A stretch of DNA of 64,000 nucleotides from contig CAZLMW010000025.1 of assembly GCA_964560875.1 (NCBI GenBank), positions 1 to 64,000 on the forward strand, given 5' to 3'. A program made the position numbers and the translations under genes. The stretch is from CAZLMW01 sp964560875 (GTDB lineage: Bacteria > Myxococcota_A > UBA9042). The notes beneath the pieces are model-generated. The model ran no database searches and had not been told where the DNA came from. It saw only the letters and a list, made by a program, of their open reading frames with translations. The number at the start of each line of letters is the position of its first letter. Position 1 is the first letter of the stretch. Positions 34,532 through 43,508 of the stretch are shown here, piece by piece.

Positions 34532-35386
34532 GTGCCTCCGCTTTGCCACACCGTTCTTGCGCCGCCATCGGCGGTTGGAAGTCGTTGCGCTGCGACCCTT
34601 TGGTTGCTCCATGGGATCCTTGGATCTCGCCGAAATTGGCGGAGTTTTGGGCGCCGGCTCGCCGCGGCGGAGCGCGTCAACGTTGTTACGATCGATCTGC
34701 GCGGTCATGGTGACAACGACACCCGCCCTGCCCCGCACACGCTCGCGTCATGCGCCGATGATCTGGACGAATTGGCAGCCGCGATCGGTCCGCCAGACGT
34801 CATTTGTGGTCACTCCTTTGGCGGGAAAGTGGCGATCTGCTGGGCCGCTCGGGCTCCCGAACGCCTGCGCGAAGCTTGGATCCTCGACAGCCCGCCCGGC
34901 GCCGGTGCCACGCTGCCCGGCCAGATCACCCGGCTCATCGATGTGCTGTGGTCGATTCAGACGCCGGTCGCCGCGCGTGCCGAGGTTGCCGACATGCTGT
35001 TAGCCGCCGGATTCCCCCGGTCGATCGCAGGCTGGATGACGACCAATCTCAAGCGCGTGCCCGCCTCCGAACTCCAAGGCGGCGGTTTGGTCTGGCGCTT
35101 TGACCTCGACGTCATCGCCGAGCTGCTCGCCGATTATTTCCGCGTCGATGCGTGGCCGATGCTCGCCGATCCGTCCTGGCGCGTTCGGCGACGGCTGCTG
35201 CGAGGCGCTCTGTCGGATCGATTCGACGCGCAAGCGGTCGCCAGGCTCGACGCACTCGACAGCGACGGGCTCGTCCACCACGCTGTCCTGGCCGACGCCG
35301 GACACTGGGTGCATGTCGACAACCCGACGGGCCTGCTCGCGTGGATGGCGACGGCGTGCAAGGAGTTGCCTGGTGACGACGCTTAG
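34532..35386 (+). CDS. Alpha/beta-hydrolase (YbfF/esterase-like)
   Basis: 284 residues with the alpha/beta-hydrolase fold: oxyanion strand LWLLHGILGSRRNW, VVTIDLRGHGDND, nucleophile elbow VICGHSFGGKVA (Ser) and the catalytic His in LADAGHWVHVDNP. The DLRGHGxS and GHSxGGK pattern is typical of the YbfF/menH-type small esterases; the natural ester or thioester is unknown. The GTG at 34532 is favoured because a TATACC -10-like hexamer lies six bases upstream and the family normally starts about 20 residues before the LHG motif. The end overlaps the AmpG-like gene by 14 bp, so the two form an operon. Confidence 0.88.
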   Translation: MPPLCHTVLAPPSAVGSRCAATLWLLHGILGSRRNWRSFGRRLAAAERVNVVTIDLRGHGDNDTRPAPHTLASCADDLDELAAAIGPPDVICGHSFGGKVAICWAARAPERLREAWILDSPPGAGATLPGQITRLIDVLWSIQTPVAARAEVADMLLAAGFPRSIAGWMTTNLKRVPASELQGGGLVWRFDLDVIAELLADYFRVDAWPMLADPSWRVRRRLLRGALSDRFDAQAVARLDALDSDGLVHHAVLADAGHWVHVDNPTGLLAWMATACKELPGDDA

Positions 35387-36656
35387 CCAGAGCCGCCCGC
35401 TGCGGTTGGCGACACTGTGCGTGCTCTATTTCGCGCAGGGCGTGCCCTATGGTTTCGTGGCGATCACCCTACGAGCCTTCTTCACGGCCGGCGGGATGAG
35501 CCCCGAGACGCTCGGGATGTTCATCGCCATCGCCCATGCTCCGTGGGCATTCAAGCCCGCGTGGGCGCCGATCATCGACACCCTGCGGATGCCGTCGCTC
35601 GGGCAACGCAGACCGTGGATCCTCGTCGCGCAGGTCATGATGACGCTGACAGTGGCGGCCATGCTCACCATCGACGAGCTCGCTGCCGAGATTGTGCTGC
35701 TCGGCTGGTTGGTGGCGATTCACAACACCTTCAGCGCCCTGCAAGACGTTGCCACCGACGCCATGGCGATCGAGCTCCTGCACGCCGACGAACAAGGCCG
35801 CGCGAACGGGTTCATGTACGGCTCCAAGGTCCTCGGTGCGGCCGTTGGTGGCAGCGGCCTTGCGCACATCGCGGACAGCTACAGCATGTCGATGGCGCTG
35901 GTCATGTTGACCGCCATGATGTGTGCCGCCGCTGCGTTCCCCGCCGTTGTGCGCGAGCGACCCGGCGATCGACTCTTTCCGTGGTCGCCCGGAAAAACAC
36001 AGGCCGTCACGTCCGACACATCCACCCGCCTTGCGACGCTCTTCTTCGGCCTGCCCCGGGCGTTCTCGATGCGTTCGACAGTGCTCGGTGGCGCATTCGC
36101 TGTCGGCGCGTACCTCGGCGCAGGCGTGCTCTCCATCGTGGGCGCCGTGCTCTACATCGAACGGCTCGGATGGTCCAAGACGATGCACGCCGACTGGACG
36201 ACCTGGGGCATGGTCGTTGGCGTCTTCGGGTCGATTCTCGGTGGCTGGGCCGCTGATCGCATCGGGCCGCGCCGCGTAATGGCGATCGCCACATGCTGCC
36301 TTGGTGGCTCGTGGGTCGTCTTCGGCCTGTCCCAGCAACTGTGGTCTCAGCAGTGGTTCGCCGGTGGCCTTATCGTCGTCGAAGCCGTCTTCCTGTACGC
36401 GTTGACGGCGGGCGCGTTGGCGCTCTTCATGCGCTTGTCATGGCCGGTCGTCGCCGCGACGCAGTTCACCATCTACATGGCGTTGTTCAACTTCTCGACG
36501 ACGGTTGGCAGCGGATTGGGGGGATGGCTTAGCGCGCACGTTTCGTACCCGACGCTGTTCGTCACCGCGGGGCTGCTGCAGTGCGCGCTCCTGCTAGTCC
36601 TGCCGTGGATCGATGTCGACCAGACGGCGCGGGAGCTCGGGCCGCAGAGCGCTTAG
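35373..36656 (+). CDS. AmpG-like MFS permease
   Basis: 427 residues, twelve predicted helices. The beginning (LCVLYFAQGVPYGFVAITLRAFF, in part), the KPAWAPIIDTLRMPSLGQRRPW loop (in part) and LQDVATDAMAIELL are the hallmark phrases of the AmpG/acetyl-CoA transporter branch of the major facilitator superfamily. AmpG brings anhydromuropeptides into the cytoplasm for cell-wall recycling; in other lineages this branch has different substrates. GTG 35373 has AAGGAG eight bases upstream and overlaps the hydrolase gene, so it is coupled to it. The 3' end overlaps the convergent DUF459-like gene by 95 bp. Confidence 0.87.
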   Translation: MTTLSQSRPLRLATLCVLYFAQGVPYGFVAITLRAFFTAGGMSPETLGMFIAIAHAPWAFKPAWAPIIDTLRMPSLGQRRPWILVAQVMMTLTVAAMLTIDELAAEIVLLGWLVAIHNTFSALQDVATDAMAIELLHADEQGRANGFMYGSKVLGAAVGGSGLAHIADSYSMSMALVMLTAMMCAAAAFPAVVRERPGDRLFPWSPGKTQAVTSDTSTRLATLFFGLPRAFSMRSTVLGGAFAVGAYLGAGVLSIVGAVLYIERLGWSKTMHADWTTWGMVVGVFGSILGGWAADRIGPRRVMAIATCCLGGSWVVFGLSQQLWSQQWFAGGLIVVEAVFLYALTAGALALFMRLSWPVVAATQFTIYMALFNFSTTVGSGLGGWLSAHVSYPTLFVTAGLLQCALLLVLPWIDVDQTARELGPQSA

Positions 36657-37590
36657 CTTTCTTGGCGGTGGCGATCTTGGATCCCGGCCCCTGCGTCTGA
36701 AGCCACGGCTGGCCGCTGAACAGGCGCGTTACGCGATACTTGACGCGTTCCCAGACGATGTCGCCACCCAGGGCGGTCAGGTGGTAGCCATCGCGGGCGC
36801 GACGCGGCTCCTTGCGCTCGATCGGATCGGCGATGTGCATGGAGTCCCCGCTCGCCGAGACAGCCACACCGCACTTGCTGGCCCGCGCTCCTTCGATCTG
36901 CAGGCGGCGGACGCGAACCAAGCGCTTCTGGAGGCTCTCCCAGCGGACGTCGGCGGGCGTCAAGATGGCCACATGCGGCGCTCCGAGCGCGCACAGCGCG
37001 TTGATCAGCATGGTGACGCGTTCGCGGTACTTGTCGTGCCATCCGGACTGGTGAAACCGAATCCACTTGTCGCGGGTCTTGCGCTCGTGCGGGTAGAGCC
37101 AGATGCCCTGCGGGTCGTTGACGCCGACATAAACGATGACGCCGGCTGTCTTGTCGCCGATGGGCAGGTCGGTGATCGCGTCAAACCAGTCGTAGTAGTC
37201 CAAGCGCGACAAGCCGCTCGCCGAACGTCCCCAACGCGTCGCCTTGAATCCGCTCCGCTCCAGGCCTGCGGAGAGGCGACGACCGAGCGCTCCTTTCACC
37301 GAAGACGAGCCGATGATGATCACTTCGTTGCGCCGTTCACGCTTTCGCAGCTCGATCAGCCGCGCCCGTTCCGCTGCGCGTTGCGCCTTCAATCTCTGTT
37401 CTTCTTCGCTGCCGACGCGGGCGTTTGTGTCGAGCTTCTTTTCGAGCGTCGTCGCGTCGTCGACCGCCACGGGTTTGGGCGCTGGATCGGCGAAAGCGGG
37501 CGCAATGACCAGCGTGCATGCCACCGAACAGACGAGCGCTACGAGCGTCGCGTACCGTCGGATTTGTGCTGGAGATACGTAGACTTGCAT
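36562..37590 (-). CDS. Exported SGNH-hydrolase-like protein (DUF459 type)
   Basis: 342 residues. Signal peptide (YATLVALVCSVACTLVIAPAFA/DP), a charged coiled-coil-like stretch (EEEQRLKAQRAAERARLIELRK, in part), then an SGNH fold: block I IIIGSSSVKGALGRRL (Ser), block III VGVNDPQGI, and DGYHLTALGG near the end supplying the Asp-x-x-His pair. DUF459 proteins are periplasmic SGNH hydrolases, some acting on cell-wall or polysaccharide O-acetyl groups. The Arg/Ala-rich C-terminal 35 residues lie entirely in the 95-bp overlap with the convergent AmpG-like gene. ATG 37590 is chosen for the signal peptide; a start at 37626 is also open. Cell-wall recycling next door makes a peptidoglycan link attractive but unproven. 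Confidence 0.8.
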   Translation of the reverse strand: MQVYVSPAQIRRYATLVALVCSVACTLVIAPAFADPAPKPVAVDDATTLEKKLDTNARVGSEEEQRLKAQRAAERARLIELRKRERRNEVIIIGSSSVKGALGRRLSAGLERSGFKATRWGRSASGLSRLDYYDWFDAITDLPIGDKTAGVIVYVGVNDPQGIWLYPHERKTRDKWIRFHQSGWHDKYRERVTMLINALCALGAPHVAILTPADVRWESLQKRLVRVRRLQIEGARASKCGVAVSASGDSMHIADPIERKEPRRARDGYHLTALGGDIVWERVKYRVTRLFSGQPWLQTQGPGSKIATAKKAKRSAARAPAPSGRHRSTAGLAGARTAAAPR

Positions 37591-37730
37591 CAATTGCGAG
37601 AAGACAGGGTTGAGTGAATATGGCACCGCGCGCTACCGCCGAGCCTAGCACATCGACAATCGGCCATCACAAAGTCTCGATAATGCTGTTTTACTCTGCC
37701 GGTGGGGCAGGCATTCGGGGGGCTTCGTGG

Positions 37731-37736
37731 CATACT
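37731..37736 (+). promoter_or_regulatory. -10-like CATACT six bases before ATG 37743 (leaderless geometry)
   Basis: CATACT, CCGGCG, ATG. It differs from TATAAT at two positions (C at position 1 and C at position 5). No Shine-Dalgarno sequence is close. Confidence 0.35.
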
Positions 37737-37742
37737 CCGGCG

Positions 37743-40700
37743 ATGACCGAGCAGCTCGGATCGTACGAGTTGGTGCGACGCATTGTGACCGGCGATACAG
37801 CCGATCTCTACCTTGGCCGACGCCACGGCGCGGCCGGGTTTACGCGTGAGTGCGTCGTCAAACGGCTCCACCCGCAGCTCGCCGCCGACGACGCCGCCGT
37901 CCACAGCTTCCTGTTTGAAGCGCGACTGACAGCGACGCTCCAGCATCGGAATATCGCCCAGGTGCTCGATTTGGGCCGCATTGGCGGTGCGTACTACGCC
38001 GCTCTCGAGCTGATCGATGGGCCGGACCTCGAACGTGCCCTGCCCCGCGTGGACGCCAAGGACCCGCTGCGTCCCGATCTCGCCGCCTGGATCGTCGCGC
38101 GCGCCGCCGATGGCGTCCATTTCGCTCATGAATTCCGCGACCCGCTCAGCGATGAGCCCCTCGAGCTCGTGCATGGCCACCTCAGCCCGCGTTCCATCGT
38201 CATTTCGCGGCAAGGCGACGTAAAATTGCACGGCTTTGGACGCCTCGGTTCCGGGCGCGCCCACAATCGGCCCGGGTACGCAGCTCCCGAGTTCGTCAAC
38301 GGTGCGGTGGTCGATCGACGCGCTGATGTCTACGCGTTGGGCCTGCTCTTGCGCGCATTGACAGCCCACGACTCCGATCCCGGCCTGGAAGCCATCATCG
38401 GCAAAGCCACCGCCGATGATCCCCGGGATCGCTACGAGCATGCCGGCCACCTGGCAACCGCGCTGATGCGTTGGCTGATCATGGCCGGACAGCCCGACTG
38501 CACGGCCGCGCTTGGCCAGTGGGTGGCCGCCAACCTCGATGACCTGTGTCCCAGCTTCTCGGACACCAAGCCGGCGGGGAAGCGAGGCAAACGGCGCCGT
38601 CGCCGCGAAACGCTGGAGCTGGACGGGCGCGAAATCACCTCCGAGATCTTCGAGTCGAGCCAGCACGCCATCCCGCGCCATAACCTGCCCGACGGCAAAC
38701 CTCCACGCCTGTACGGTCGCACCGCTGAGCTGGGTCGTGTCGCGGATCATCTCGATGCCGGTGCAAGGGCGGTGGCGCTCGGAGGGGTGGCTGGCATCGG
38801 CAAGAGCCGCATCGCCCGGTCGATCGCACGCAGCCACGTTGATGCTGGCGGGTCGGCGTGGGTCGTCGACCTCAGCGACGTCGCTACCGCCGAGGCCGCC
38901 GCCGGTCGCGTCGCCAATGCCCTCGGTGTCGGGATGTCCGGCAACACGACCAAGGACGCCGCGATCGCGCACATCGGACGCGCCCTGGCTCGAGCACCGT
39001 TGCCGCTCTTGGTCCTTGACGGCGTGGATCTGCTCGTCGATGACGCGCCCGGCGTGATCCCGCCACTGCTGTCCGAATGCCCGCCGCTGCGGATGCTCAT
39101 CACGACACGTCGTCGCGTCCAGGTGGATGGCGTCGTCAGCGTCGTCGTTCAGCCTTTGTCGATCCCATCCGAGCCCCGAAAAGCCGCTCGGTCAGACGCG
39201 GTCCGCTTCTTCGTGTCGCGGGTGCGCCGCGTGCGCAAGGATTACCGCCCAAAACGCAGCGAAGTGACTACGATCGTTGGTATTCTGCGTCGCCTCGACG
39301 GGATTCCATTGGCGATCGAGCTGGCCGCCGCCGTCATGGCTGACTGCACCGCGCGCCAGCTCCTGCAGCGCCTCGAGACGCCGTCTGAGGTGCTCGAGGT
39401 CACCGGGCGTTCCAGCCGGGCTCGCATGGGCAAGCGCGCGCGGACCTTGCGCGACGCCATCGCGCTTTCTTGGACACAGCTATCAGACTCCGAGCGCGAA
39501 AACCTCCAGCAGTTGGTTGTCTTTCGGGGCGGTTTCGACGCCGAGGCTGTCGGGGCGGTGCTCGGCGAGGGCGTCGACGCATCCGCTGTGATCGACGGCC
39601 TTGTCGCCCATTCGATGGTGCGCGAGGTCGATGAGACCCAGCGTTGGGGAGGCGACAAGGCCCGCAACGCAGCAAGCTCTCCCCGCCGGCCGCGGTTTGT
39701 CATGTTCGAGAGCGTGCGGGCATTTGTTTACGAGCAACCTGTCGATCCCGAGGCGCGCACGCTCACGCTGCAACGGCACGGCCGATACTACGTCGAGGAA
39801 GGCGAGCGCAACGCTTCCCTGGTGACGACCCACGATGGTCCACCGGCCGTTGCGTGGCTCATGGACGACCGCGACAACCTCGCGGCGGTGCATCGACGCG
39901 CTCTCCGCGGCAAAGGGGAAGCCGAAGGTGGCGCCGAAACCGCCCTGCGTATCTGCCTGCTGCTGTCCCGCGTTATGATCCTGCGCGGCCCCAAGGCTAC
40001 ACTCATGGCGATGTACGACGACGCGATCGACGCCCTGAACGGTCTCAGCACCACCGATGTCGCGCAGATGGATCAGACTTTGCTGGCGCGCTCATTGGCT
40101 CGCTACGCCGAGTACCAGGCGCTTGGCGGCAACGCTCGCGACGGCGAAAAATATGCCAAACGCGCCACGCAGATCGCCCGCGCAACCGGGGATATCGGCG
40201 CCATTGCGGCTGCGCACTATGGTCGTGGCGTGTGTTATCGGCTCAGCGGGCGAACCGAGCAGGCCATCGCCGCAACCACCCGCGCCCGATCCCTTGCGCA
40301 ACGGGTCGAGGACATCGCGCTCGAGGCCGAAGCGCTCAACATCACGGGCAGCGTCTACTACGACATGTGCGAGCGGAACGTCGCCGCGAAATGCTTCGTC
40401 GCCGCCCAGGCCGCCGCTCGGCACGTCGGACACGGCGAGCTGGTGGCGCAGCTCACGTGCAACCTCGGTTGCGTGTGCGTGGAACGTGGCAATACCGACC
40501 GCGCGCTCGCGTACTTCCACGAGGCGCTCGGCCAGGCCCGAACCGAAGGCGACATCCGCCTCGAAGGAAGCATCCACCTGTACATGGCGGTCGCGGCGCA
40601 GGAACGCGGCGATATGGGCCTGTCGCGGATGCACTTTCAGCGCTCGATCGACCTGCTGGACAAGGTCGGATTCCGCCATCGCAAGGTCTACGTCGAGGGA

Positions 40701-41168
40701 TTGCGGGCGTGGTTCTTCCTCGAATGCGGAGAGCGCCGTGACCTCGCGCGCGTCAAGGAGACGTTTGAGCGCATCGTCGACCACTTCGTCGACAAAGGTG
40801 ACTGGCGATGGCGGTCGATGTTCCTGGCCACACTCGCCCTCATCGCGTCCCGAACGGGAGACGATCGCCGCGCCAAGGTGCTGCTGGATGAGTCGCGCCG
40901 GCTCGCCGACGGTCAACACGATCCCGCTGCCGGTGGCGTCTACGAGGTCTTCGCGGCCGGCGTTGAGCTGATCCAGGCAGACTCCGCAGCCAAGCCTGCA
41001 ACCACGCAACGGCTCCGCAAGAGCGCCGCTCATCGGCTCGATTCGGTGCGATTGCCCCGCGACGGTCACACGATGGGAGGGGGCACCAAACCGCCCTTGA
41101 CCGAGATGTGCTGCGAGGTTCGAACCGCGCTTCGGATCGTCGAGGCGATGGGGCTGACGCCCGCCTAG
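37743..41168 (+). CDS. Pseudokinase-STAND NTPase-TPR signalling protein
   Basis: 1141 residues. Residues 8-250 are a protein-kinase fold like the myxobacterial Ser/Thr kinases: Lys40 (ECVVKRL) and Glu59 (LFEARLTATLQHRN) are kept, but the catalytic HRD is HGH (144-146, HGHLSPRSIVI) and DFG is HGF (163-165), so both catalytic aspartates are missing; the glycine loop is degenerate. A basic linker (KRGKRRRRR) leads to a STAND-type NTPase: P-loop GGVAGIGKSRIARS (347-360), Walker B LPLLVLDGVDLL, sensor MLITTRRRV, and a winged-helix/GxP-like region (LDGIPLAIELAAAV). Residues of about 700-1090 are TPR-like helical repeats (NITGSVYYDMCERN, NLGCVCVERGNTDRAL). ATP-driven oligomeric signalling is expected. 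Confidence 0.9.
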   Translation: MTEQLGSYELVRRIVTGDTADLYLGRRHGAAGFTRECVVKRLHPQLAADDAAVHSFLFEARLTATLQHRNIAQVLDLGRIGGAYYAALELIDGPDLERALPRVDAKDPLRPDLAAWIVARAADGVHFAHEFRDPLSDEPLELVHGHLSPRSIVISRQGDVKLHGFGRLGSGRAHNRPGYAAPEFVNGAVVDRRADVYALGLLLRALTAHDSDPGLEAIIGKATADDPRDRYEHAGHLATALMRWLIMAGQPDCTAALGQWVAANLDDLCPSFSDTKPAGKRGKRRRRRETLELDGREITSEIFESSQHAIPRHNLPDGKPPRLYGRTAELGRVADHLDAGARAVALGGVAGIGKSRIARSIARSHVDAGGSAWVVDLSDVATAEAAAGRVANALGVGMSGNTTKDAAIAHIGRALARAPLPLLVLDGVDLLVDDAPGVIPPLLSECPPLRMLITTRRRVQVDGVVSVVVQPLSIPSEPRKAARSDAVRFFVSRVRRVRKDYRPKRSEVTTIVGILRRLDGIPLAIELAAAVMADCTARQLLQRLETPSEVLEVTGRSSRARMGKRARTLRDAIALSWTQLSDSERENLQQLVVFRGGFDAEAVGAVLGEGVDASAVIDGLVAHSMVREVDETQRWGGDKARNAASSPRRPRFVMFESVRAFVYEQPVDPEARTLTLQRHGRYYVEEGERNASLVTTHDGPPAVAWLMDDRDNLAAVHRRALRGKGEAEGGAETALRICLLLSRVMILRGPKATLMAMYDDAIDALNGLSTTDVAQMDQTLLARSLARYAEYQALGGNARDGEKYAKRATQIARATGDIGAIAAAHYGRGVCYRLSGRTEQAIAATTRARSLAQRVEDIALEAEALNITGSVYYDMCERNVAAKCFVAAQAAARHVGHGELVAQLTCNLGCVCVERGNTDRALAYFHEALGQARTEGDIRLEGSIHLYMAVAAQERGDMGLSRMHFQRSIDLLDKVGFRHRKVYVEGLRAWFFLECGERRDLARVKETFERIVDHFVDKGDWRWRSMFLATLALIASRTGDDRRAKVLLDESRRLADGQHDPAAGGVYEVFAAGVELIQADSAAKPATTQRLRKSAAHRLDSVRLPRDGHTMGGGTKPPLTEMCCEVRTALRIVEAMGLTPA

Positions 41169-41174
41169 AGCCGC

Positions 41175-42044
41175 CTAGAGCGGAAAGGCGAACACGAAGC
41201 CACGATTGCGCTTGGAGTCGCTGTCTCGCGTTGCCATCGCCTTGTAGAGCAGCTCCACAGGGACCCAGAACGGCGGGTATTTGTACCGCGCGACGTCGAG
41301 GATGAGCACGCTGTCGGTGGGCGCGTGGTAGGCGGCCAGGGGCGAAAAATGGCCGCCTCCCTTGCCGTTGTCGCTGAGAACGCCGCGCTTGAAGTTGACC
41401 GCCATGTGCCAGCCGGGACGGCCGAGGAAAAGCTTGACCCGTTTGCGAAACGCCGCCGCCGAATCGACGGTCTCGCAGTCATTCGGTCCGCTCGTGGCCG
41501 GTTTCGTCCCGCCGGCATGGGCACAGCCGGCGCGCACACCGTTGGTCTGCAGCAACATCCGGTTCTGTTGCAGCGTCATGCCCCTTCGCGAGACACGGTC
41601 TGGGTTGACGTGTTCGCGCGCGCCCTTGTGAAAGATGTTGCACTGCGTGAACCACGGATACGGCGCATAGGGCTGGGTGCAGGGTTTGCTGCCGTCCATG
41701 GAGTTGAGGATCGTGGTCGCCGTTGCAACGCCGCAGAAAGACTGGGTGATTTGCTGCTCGGTATAGGCTTGGAGTCGCGCCTTGTCAGCGCAGTGGGTGC
41801 ATTCTTCGAGCCGCCGCTGTCCCTCCGTCGTCAGGATCGACAACAAGCGCGACGGCAGCTTCTTGGCCCGGCATTGCTTCGGCGCGGGCCGGAAACGTTT
41901 CACGCAGGACATCGGTCCGGGCGCGGGCGACGGACCGGATTTCTGAACCGGGGTGGAACACGCTGCAAACGCACCGACGAGTGCGATCGCGATCAAGTGC
42001 GCATGTCGGTCGCGCCGAATGGGAGCAAGCATCGATTCATCCAT
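41175..42044 (-). CDS. Phytochelatin synthase, exported lipoprotein form
   Basis: 289 residues. The N-terminus (HLIAIALVGAFAACS) is a lipoprotein signal. The core is a clear phytochelatin synthase domain: QSFCGVATATTILNSM (catalytic Cys), RKGMT-like SRRGMTLQQN, GGHFSPLAAYH (His) and VLILDVARYKYPPFWV (Asp). Prokaryotic homologues such as that of Nostoc mainly hydrolyse glutathione or glutathione conjugates to gamma-Glu-Cys; plant enzymes make metal-chelating phytochelatins. An exported form implies action on periplasmic or external thiols or conjugates. Extra cysteines (CTHCADK, CTQPYAPYPWFTQC) may form disulfides. It overlaps the YhhQ gene by eight bp at the end of a minus-strand operon. ATG 42032 is an alternative start. 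Confidence 0.87.
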   Translation of the reverse strand: MDESMLAPIRRDRHAHLIAIALVGAFAACSTPVQKSGPSPAPGPMSCVKRFRPAPKQCRAKKLPSRLLSILTTEGQRRLEECTHCADKARLQAYTEQQITQSFCGVATATTILNSMDGSKPCTQPYAPYPWFTQCNIFHKGAREHVNPDRVSRRGMTLQQNRMLLQTNGVRAGCAHAGGTKPATSGPNDCETVDSAAAFRKRVKLFLGRPGWHMAVNFKRGVLSDNGKGGGHFSPLAAYHAPTDSVLILDVARYKYPPFWVPVELLYKAMATRDSDSKRNRGFVFAFPL

Positions 42045-42819
42045 TGAGCTCAGCGAGCGGATCGATCTGCAGGTAGCCGCGAAGCCAGCGCACGCCCATG
42101 TAGAACGGCACGGTGTCGATCAGCGCGCAGACGAACTTGAACACATACCCCGAGGCGATGAGCGCGAACAACTGCGGCCAGATGGGTTGGTCGGCCTGGA
42201 TCGGCAGCGCCTTGGCGTAGAAGTGGGTGATGAGGATGACCGCGGTGGAATCGACGAGCTGGCTCGCGAGGGTCGACGCGTTGTTGCGAAGCCACAGGTG
42301 CTTGCCTTTGGTCACGCGTTTCCAGAAGTGAAAGATGTACACATCACACATCTGCGCGGCCAGGTAGGCGATCATCGACGCGGCGACCGCGCCAAATGCC
42401 AGCGCGCGGATTTCGTAGAACACGGGAACGCGGCCGGCGGCGTCGCGGACCAATTCTCCGGTCGTTGGGTCGATCGCCTCGTAGCCCGGCAAGATGCCGC
42501 CCGACCAGAGCACTGCCACGACCCACACATTCAGCGCCAACCCCATCCACACGACGGCGCTGGCGCGGGCACGCCCGTAGAATTCGCTGATGAAATCGGT
42601 GCAGAGGAAGGTGACTGGATACGGCAAGACGCCCACGGCCAACACAAACGGGATCTTTGTGCCCGCCACCTCGAAGCTCATGTCGATGAAGCGGCTGATG
42701 CCGAGGATGTTGAGCATCGTCAACGAGCCGAGAAATAGCCCCGTCAGCACCAGAAACACGCGTTCACGGCGCGCGTGAAGGGCCGAAGCCTCGATCGGAT
42801 GTAGCGCGGGTTCAGCCAT
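42037..42819 (-). CDS. yhhQ: Queuosine precursor transporter (YhhQ/VUT family)
   Basis: 260 residues, six to seven helices. The VUT-1 signatures are present: LTMLNILGISRF, LPYPVTFLCTDFISEFYGRARA (in part), AAQMCDVYIFHFWKR and LRNNASTLASQLVDSTAVILI (in part). YhhQ proteins import queuine-pathway precursors (preQ0/preQ1) for tRNA wobble modification. The family is reliable, though the family as a whole was first annotated only as vitamin uptake. ATG 42819 overlaps the TetR stop by eight bp (ATGGCTGA), so translation is probably coupled. No queuosine biosynthetic gene is in the window. Confidence 0.9.
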   Translation of the reverse strand: MAEPALHPIEASALHARRERVFLVLTGLFLGSLTMLNILGISRFIDMSFEVAGTKIPFVLAVGVLPYPVTFLCTDFISEFYGRARASAVVWMGLALNVWVVAVLWSGGILPGYEAIDPTTGELVRDAAGRVPVFYEIRALAFGAVAASMIAYLAAQMCDVYIFHFWKRVTKGKHLWLRNNASTLASQLVDSTAVILITHFYAKALPIQADQPIWPQLFALIASGYVFKFVCALIDTVPFYMGVRWLRGYLQIDPLAELNG

Positions 42820-43465
42820 CGGCACGTTCGACGCGCAGCGTTGCCAGGGCTGTGTCGACGAGGTGCTCTTCAAGCGCCTTGATCAGACCGCTGTCGTCGC
42901 CATCGGGCAGGTCGAGGTCCAGCAGTGCGGCCAGTCCTTCGGCATCGGCGAGGGCGTAACGAATCGCGAGGAAGATCACGTTGGCGAGCTCAAGCCGCAC
43001 ACGGCGCAACGGTCGACCGGTTGCCGCCGCCACGAGCTCTCCGGCGACCTTGATGAACGGCGTCAGGACATCCGCGTCGGCGTTGTTGGGATCGCCCGCG
43101 AGCGCGCCGTGATCCACGACCTGGCGCATCACGAGTCGGACGGCATCTCGCCGCTGCCTGGCGAACTGGAACGCCACGCGGACGCACTTGTCGATCAGCG
43201 TGGCGAGGTCATCATCGGCGGCTACGGCTTCCTCGAACGCGGTAGTGACGGAGCCGAGGTCTTCCCAAAGCGCGCCAACCGCTACGGTGTAGAGCGAATC
43301 CTTGGTCCCGAAATAGTGGTGCAGGGTGGCGACCGAGACATCGGAGGCGCGGGCGATGTCGCGGGTCGAAACCCCGGTTGCTCCGCGCCGGCTGAACAAG
43401 CGCGTGGCAGCGGTGAGGATCCGAGCGCGCGTCGCTTCGGCATCAGCGTTACGAGGTCTAGCCAT
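42812..43465 (-). CDS. TetR-family transcriptional regulator
   Basis: 217 residues. The N-terminal helix-turn-helix is typical: RILTAATRLFSRRGATGVSTRDIARASDVSVATLHHYFGTKDSLY, written here in parts as RILTAATRLFSRRG, STRDIARASDVS and TLHHYFGTKDSLY. The ligand domain resembles the group with AcrR-like C-termini (RDAVRLVMRQVVDHG). It lies between the RND exporter (43 bp upstream) and YhhQ (overlap), probably controlling this exporter operon, and may sense an exporter substrate. No palindromic operator was found in the 43-bp gap; the site may lie further upstream, before the carotenoid oxygenase or exporter genes. Confidence 0.9.
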   Translation of the reverse strand: MARPRNADAEATRARILTAATRLFSRRGATGVSTRDIARASDVSVATLHHYFGTKDSLYTVAVGALWEDLGSVTTAFEEAVAADDDLATLIDKCVRVAFQFARQRRDAVRLVMRQVVDHGALAGDPNNADADVLTPFIKVAGELVAAATGRPLRRVRLELANVIFLAIRYALADAEGLAALLDLDLPDGDDSGLIKALEEHLVDTALATLRVERADG

Positions 43466-43508
43466 TAGCCCATCGTCAACAACAGGGGCACGGATATCAA
43501 GGAATAGA

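Noticed and set aside
41163..41185. Direct repeat CCGCCTAGAG at the convergent stops
   Set aside because: Two copies only, next to two stop codons; probably chance.
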